A DNA stretch of 64,000 bases from Miscanthus floridulus. Taxonomy: Eukaryota > Streptophyta > Magnoliopsida > Poales > Poaceae. The notes under the pieces were generated by a model. The model searched no databases. It was not told the DNA's origin and saw only the letters and a list, made by a program, of their open reading frames with translations. Below are positions 59,001 through 64,000 of the stretch, in pieces (position 1 is the stretch's first letter; each line of letters starts with the position of its first letter). The stretch lies in assembly GCF_019320115.1 (NCBI RefSeq), contig NC_089584.1, positions 61,333,633 through 61,397,632 of the forward strand, given 5' to 3'. Position numbers and translations under genes: made by a program.

Positions 59001-59804
59001 TACGTATATGTTGCCATCGACAAGTTCTCCAAGTGGATTGAATATAAACCGCTCATCTCGGCTACTGCAAAGAAAGCAGTCGGGCTCTTTGAAGATATTA
59101 TCCACAGATTTGGTCTCCCAAACAGCATCATCACCGACCTTGGAACTACATTTACTGGCCATCACTTCTGGGACTTCTGCGAAGACCGTTGCATCTCCGT
59201 CAAATATGTCTCCGTTGCCCATCCAAGAGCCAACGGCCAGGTCGAATGGGCGAATGGCATGATCCTTGATGCCCTAAAAAAGCGACTATATCAGAAAGAA
59301 GAAAAGCACCCGGGTAGATGGCTCAAAGAGCTTCCAACTATAGTCTGGGGACTGCGTACTCAATCTAGTCACAGCACCGGCGTGACTCCATCCTTCTTGG
59401 TCTATGGCTCAGAAGCCATACTACCAGCGGACATTGCCTTCCGAGCACCTAGGGTGGAAAACTCTGATGAAGAGCATGCCACAACTGTTCGGTCAGAGGA
59501 CGTCGATAGGTCCGAGGAAGAACGCCTAATCACCTGCGTCCGCACAGCTAAATATCTAGAAGGCTTGCAGAGGTACTACAACCGAAACGTCAGAGGTCGT
59601 TCATTGGCTGTCGGCAATCTCATTCTCCACAGAAAACAAAAAACTAAAGGGATGCACAAGCTCTCTTCCCCTTGGGAAGGGCCTTATGTCGTCAAAGAGG
59701 TTACCCGACCAGGGTCTTATCGCCTAAGTGACTTAGAAGGAGTCAATGTTCCCAACTCGTGGCACAGTATGGCCTTTTGCCGCCCCGTGCCTGCTGCACA
59801 GTGA
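56034..59804 (+). pseudogene. Pol of the RIRE2-like element: protease, RT, RNase H, integrase
   Basis: A single frame, shifted by one base from gag near 56030. Protease: VDGGSTLNLL with Asp at 56058-56060. RT: CPKDSFGLPQID block, motif A reading FLNCYSSYHQ with Asn at 57027-57029 in place of the catalytic Asp, and YIDD intact at 57213-57224. RNase H: the second, Tat-type RNase H starts MYFDGALNINGAGAG near 58072. Integrase: RRCEGCQFF, then Asp 58959-58961, Asp 59136-59138, Glu 59244-59246 (DX35E spacing kept). Stops at 56331, 56628, 56889, 58065, 58161, 58572, 58701, 58806 and 58950. Natural end TGA at 59802. Confidence 0.9.
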
Positions 59805-59810
59805 GACCCT

Positions 59811-61319
59811 CTAGCTTGTTCTTCGAGGTGCGTTTCGGTGATGATATACTCGTGTGGTCACCGTACTTGCCAAGACTACTTTTGAAATCTGAATCCCATG
59901 CTAGTTTCTTCTATATTGGTAGCTTTATCAACAGTAGCCGATGAAACTAAGCCAATAGCCGATTCTTCTCCTGAACAGCGATTCCTTGTACCAAAATTAT
60001 AACAATTATTAATATGATTTTTTATGGACGAATTGACGTGCCGCTCCTAGACCTTTATCTCTATACTGAAGATCAACAATATGAAGTCCTCCATGCCCAG
60101 AAGAGAATAGCCAATAAGTCATTCAACAAAGATATTTCTAAATAAAGAAAAACCAATCAGCTATGGACGAATGATGCAAAACAAATGACAGTTAGAAGTT
60201 GAAGGAGGCCAAGTTGATGAAGCAGCCTAAAGTCATTCGCCAATAAATTTATTGGCTCTTTTTCTATCCGATCTGATCACAACATGGAAATCGACTCTCT
60301 GTGGCTGCATCGACTTAGCAAGCAAGGCTTTGGACACTAGTCAATTCCACTTTCAGATAGCTGATCTTCATCATTAAGCTTCCATAAATATCACTTTTTT
60401 ACACTGCTTTCCCAGTGAAAGATTCCATCTAGGAGTTTCTCCAACATGTGCTTGAGCTCTTCCATATATAATTTGACATATTTCTGTGTATTTTCCATCG
60501 GCTGCTTCTGCCTCTGAAGCCGATACCCAACAGCTCAGGTTAATATTCATATTTCTTATACGGCTACTAGATCAATGTTATTTCCAAGCACTTTCCAATA
60601 TATGTAGCCGATACTATCTTTTCTGTGTTCCATTACTGAATGCTGGCTCCTGATGGCGAACTTCTTCAATCCACGTGCTAACAAAGCAAGAAAAAACTCT
60701 AATCTCCACCGCTTTGGATATCTCTTCGCCTCAGGGCAGCAAAAGTGATAAATTCTAACAAAATCTTTCCCCATGCTTGATGTAGATTCCAGCAGCACAT
60801 CTCAAATCTTCTTGAGGTTCCCGAATAGCAGCACGTGGCCTGGAGGTGGCAAAGTCGATATCATGCTTTCCTTGGCCCGGCGCACAAAATCTTGAGTTTT
60901 TGACACATATGTATCCTTGGTTGTTACTCTTCATTGCTTCTCTTGGCTGATCCTTGTTGAAACATAAGCCGATCAACATTTGTCTCAACACCAACGTCAG
61001 CAGTAGCAGTCTTTTCTGGTGCAATCAGCTCATCAGGGATAATGAAGTATCTTGGTGACTGGCCGAATCAGTAGTATTATCGGCCTCTTGTTCCTCGACA
61101 AAGATTTTGATAATAATAAATCCGTCGGCTCAATATTTCATTGGACAATTTCTTTCAAGCTGAGTGCTAACATCCTAGAAAAAATAAGCTGACAGATTAG
61201 GCGATGAAAATTATTCTACGCTTTGAAAATGTAATTGTCTGCAACTTCGGAAATAAATTTGCAATCTTCTGTCTTCACACTTGCATTTGCCGAACAATCT
61301 AATTTATCATGGTGAATCA
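59811..61319 (-). other. Continuation of the Tat-like internal region
   Basis: About 1.5 kb, again with AGCCGAT/ATCGGCT copies (59936, 59957, 60500, 60518, 60613, 60968). Two minus-strand open frames (60556-60798 and 60755-61024) overlap in different phases and are unrecognised. It ends at 61319 with AATCA, the presumed left copy of the target duplication of the following LTR. Confidence 0.5.
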
Positions 61320-63257
61320 TGTAGCACTCGGTTTTAAGAACAAAACCAAATACACACTATATGTGAGCCTAGAAAGTCAAATCTCACATATAACTATAAA
61401 TAAGGGTAATATCGAAAGACAATGCTCAATATATAACGCACTTAGTATAAATGATATAACCTTAGACAGCAAACAGTGAAAAGACAACTCTAATCTTTTG
61501 GTAAAGACTCCAGTTTCACAGGGACAACTGACTGGTTGATCATAAGCCTAATTCCTCAAAACTCTAGCAATCTGGTACCCATCCGGGATTTTTATCCAAA
61601 TAATTGAAAAATAAAGCAAGCGTAAGTACATGTCGTACTCAACAAATATATCATGGGCTTCATGCTGACACTGGTTAACTGCGATTAATTTTTAATTGTC
61701 ACAATTTTAGCATAGGAGTAGCAACAAGTTTATCACAATCCCATATAAACACATGATCAGGTAAACATGAATAATGAATAGCATAAACAGTAATCATTAG
61801 TGAGCATCTTCATCATCAGTATCATCAGTGTTCGTCATCATTAACCATGAATGATCATCTATTCCGTAAATGTTCCAAGGCCGCTCGTAACCATGAGCAC
61901 AACTGTTATAACAGTTTTATACTCTGCAGATATTGTACACTTTCACTGTGAGTCGTGATTTACCCTTTCGCCCGAGGTGATCAGCCTCTTGACCCACTAC
62001 CTAGGAAGGTCGGTAGGGTACACTACGAATCCTTTCAAAGGTTCCTCTAACAAGTTAGGGCCATTAGATTCACTCGACAAACAGATGTAGGAACCCCCCT
62101 TCCCGATGGCACAATGACACGCAGGCTATACACAAGAGGACAGATGCTATCCTATAAACGATTCGACAAGCCATTCTTATGTCAATAAAGGTAACCACTA
62201 ACAAGCTAGAAAAGGTCCTCATACTGAGTTAAAGCCAGAGCCATGTAGCCCTCATAGTTGTACTGTAAGCCCCGGATGATTACTTACAGATAAGTTCTTA
62301 GGGAGAGAAATCTAGAGCACCATAAAAATAACCCAATGCTCTAGCCCCTTGGTTCCATGTTGCTAAAAAGCATCTTTTAGTGTTTATTGCATATACCATT
62401 AGTCAAGTTACAAGATCATGGTCTTTAATTGAGCACTAGCCGCATACTACCCAATGCAATACCCAATAGGTGACAAGGTACAAGGTGACAAAGTAATAGG
62501 AAATCCTTAGTGGTAATCAAGGTAGACACATGCAGCATGAATTAAATGATTAAAGGTGTATAGGACAACAAGAAAGATCCCATACTATACTTGCCTTAAA
62601 ATGAGATCCTTCTTCCAATCCAAATCTTTAAAGATCTGCTTCTTAATTCACCACGTATAGCTCATCGACTGGACATGATCATAAAGCACCACACAAGCAT
62701 CCATGCAATCATACATGAAGCAAACAATAGATCTAAATTAGAATAGTACACCAAACATAAAATCAAGATGAGATGTTTGTAAAATGAATCTACATCTCGC
62801 TACGAACACACAGACGCGAAAAGCACTTTAATCGGACCTACAACAAAAAAGATACAACTACCGAAAGATTTACTTTATACGTGGAAAAGAAAACTATAGT
62901 CTTTATTTATTTTATAAAGGTATATATAGAATATTCTATACAAATATCTAAATCATATTAAGTCAAATTAGTTTTGATTTAGAAAGCCAAGAGAAAGCTA
63001 ATCTTACTTTTCTTTTACTTCAAAGCCATTTTCAAATTTAGTTCCAAAAGCAATTCCAACCATCTTGAATCTTGATTCAAACCACTCAACCAAATAAATC
63101 AAATGCACCGGCATGTATGCTCAACCATGTTGGTACTCCTTATGATTAATTTTAATATAATGAAAAATATTCTTTGTCCTATATTTCATGTGCACAAAAA
63201 TACAAAATTAAATCAATTTATATCTTTTTTCAAAAAGAGTAATTTTAGGGTGTTACA
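61320..63257 (-). repeat. 3' LTR of the right-hand chromovirus
   Basis: On the minus strand it runs TGTAACACCCTAA...GTTCTTAAAACCGAGTGCTACA, 1938 bp, with matching inverted ends. The TGTAACACCC start and the ...TTCTTAAAACCG-GTG-TACA end are typical of chromovirus LTRs in grasses. It differs in length and sequence from the 3.6-kb LTR at 3577. No coding frame. Confidence 0.8.
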
Positions 63258-63297
63258 ATTCTACCCCCCTTAAGATGAATCTCGTCCCCGAGATTCA
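63258..63297 (-). other. Polypurine tract and hairpin of the right-hand chromovirus
   Basis: On the minus strand, a perfect 8-bp stem GAATCTCG/CGAGATTC with loop GGGA (63296-63277) is followed by TTAAGGGGGGTAG, the polypurine tract, and the LTR start. Confidence 0.8.
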
Positions 63298-64000
63298 GAA
63301 GACATCGACTAGGAGATAGGGATACTTTGTCTTTGGATTCTTCTTTACTTCCTCGTGTAGTTCCATCGTCTTGATAAGGATCCCACTTTACTTTGCATAT
63401 CTGTTAACCTTACTCCAAGTAACTTGTCAAACTGATTCTAAGATTCTAAAAAGGTACTCCAAACAATACTCAGGTAATTCCAATCACTAGGCCACCTTTC
63501 CTATAATACCAATTCTCTCTCTTAAAATATCCACCTTACAATGAAGCCTGACAAATCTCTTGGTCAGAAGGAGATTCTACTATCATTCTTCAAACATTAA
63601 GGATTCTAGTTAAGTTACTTGAACTTGGAATACAATTCTTAGTCCTTGGTGTCACCCGAACCTTCTTAGCATAATTCTCGTTGCTAAGGGCATCGGCCAT
63701 GACTTTGCTCCTCGAAGTGATAGCACTTTTCTAAGTCATCCCCAACTTAGTATTGACATCCTATAGATTCTTGGGATCCTCCTATATGTCACTTTTACTT
63801 CCAAAAAGATAGTACTTCCATGCTTCACAATGGATAACTCCAGATAACATGTTAGGTAGTTCAACTCACGCTTCCTTAGTTGACTTAATAAACAAGGTAC
63901 TACTTTTTATTCTTGCACAAGGACACATCCCACATCTTGACAAGGTGTGTCATAGTAGATATAAAGCTCTTGTCCAAATCTAGCAAAGCTAATACTTAGG
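63298..64000 (-). pseudogene. RNase H remnant of the right-hand chromovirus
   Basis: Read on the minus strand, 64000 to about 63660 follows the chromovirus RNase H with many frame breaks: a DVGCVLVQE block near 63930, LRKRELNYLT near 63870-63840, and KVMADALSNENYAK at 63706-63665 in place of NVVADALSRK. Integrase and chromodomain, which should lie between this and the polypurine tract, are missing; only about 360 bp remain. The element continues beyond the window. Confidence 0.65.

Larger units (their letters stand above)
43669..59810 (+). mobile_element. RIRE2-like Tat-lineage element, one LTR only, with nested gag-only element
   Basis: LTR start TGTGGGGGGTACAACTCC at 43720, LTR end ...TCTATCGACA at 53443, then a primer site, gag and pol to 59804. 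There is no 3' LTR; instead the last 52 bp of the unit (59759-59810, covering the pol stop) also occur at 43669-43720, immediately before the LTR (48 of 52 identical). The LTR is split by a 9.2-kb insertion at 43836-53081. The missing 3' LTR and the repeat bounding the unit imply a route other than ordinary integration, or later recombination. Confidence 0.75.
36361..61319 (-). mobile_element. Tat-like Ty3/Gypsy element, 3' portion, with nested insert
   Basis: The 3' LTR (36361-38553), polypurine tract (38554-38565) and 3' internal region (38566-43668, resuming at 59811-61319) read on the minus strand. The internal parts share a striking density of AGCCGAT/ATCGGCT. The RIRE2-like + element and its own insert occupy 43669-59810. 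The 5' LTR and pol are not in the window; at 61320 a chromovirus LTR begins and the rest presumably lies to the right. Lineage is by LTR style (TGTTGACACCAAAATTTGG). Confidence 0.65.

Noticed and set aside
1..64000. CRISPR arrays, bacterial-type operons, rRNA genes, telomere repeats
   Set aside because: None is present. The sequence is plant nuclear DNA made of transposons; isolated AAACCCTAAA-like words in the LTRs near 44150, 47600, 51035 and 52220 are not telomeric arrays.

Overview
The window looks like intergenic heterochromatin of a grass. It is almost entirely nested, mostly inactivated transposable elements: Ty3/Gypsy LTR retrotransposons of the chromovirus, Athila-like and Tat-like groups, a gag-only element and CACTA DNA transposons. 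The styles of LTR, primer-binding site and CACTA terminus match those common in panicoid grasses (sorghum, Miscanthus, sugarcane, maize). The species call is inference. I see no intact host gene, tRNA, rRNA or CRISPR array.

Layout. 1-7152: a decayed Tekay-type chromovirus on + (protease, RT, RNase H, integrase, chromodomain, then a 3.6-kb 3' LTR). It abuts the 3' part of an older related LTR (7153-8056). 8055-9827: short tandem repeats, a truncated Athila-like LTR and a CACTA-like end. 9828-36360: an Athila/Tat-like + element whose 5' LTR is split by a complete minus-strand Athila-like element (10744-32771, target-site duplication GTGGT). That inner element is split by an 11-kb CACTA transposon (12214-23213, duplication TCC), sitting six bases from its 3' LTR, and by a 1.46-kb TG...CA element (25634-27096). 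The inner element keeps gag, protease and an env-like ORF but has lost RT, RNase H and integrase. The CACTA carries host gene fragments, including two spliced exons resembling a PHO2/UBC24-type E2 ubiquitin-conjugating enzyme.

36361 to 61319: a minus-strand Tat-like element rich in the heptamer AGCCGAT (3' LTR 36361-38553; its 5' end is not in the window). Inside it lies a RIRE2-like + element (LTR at 43720-53443, gag-pol to 59804) lacking a 3' LTR and bounded by a 52-bp imperfect direct repeat. Its LTR is split by the most unusual object in the window: a gag-only minus-strand LTR element arranged as LTR-internal-LTR-internal-LTR-LTR (43836-53081), flanked by one 5-bp duplication (CCGCA). From 61320 to the end is the 3' LTR and RNase H remnant of another chromovirus on the minus strand.

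Relative ages follow from nesting: the outer elements are older, and the CACTA, the 1.46-kb insert, the gag-only concatemer and the right-hand chromovirus came later. Most coding regions carry many in-frame stops and altered catalytic residues; many look like the C-to-T/G-to-A changes expected of methylated DNA. I see no functional gene cooperation. The shared logic is parasitism: gag-only and pol-deleted elements would need enzymes supplied by intact relatives elsewhere in the genome.
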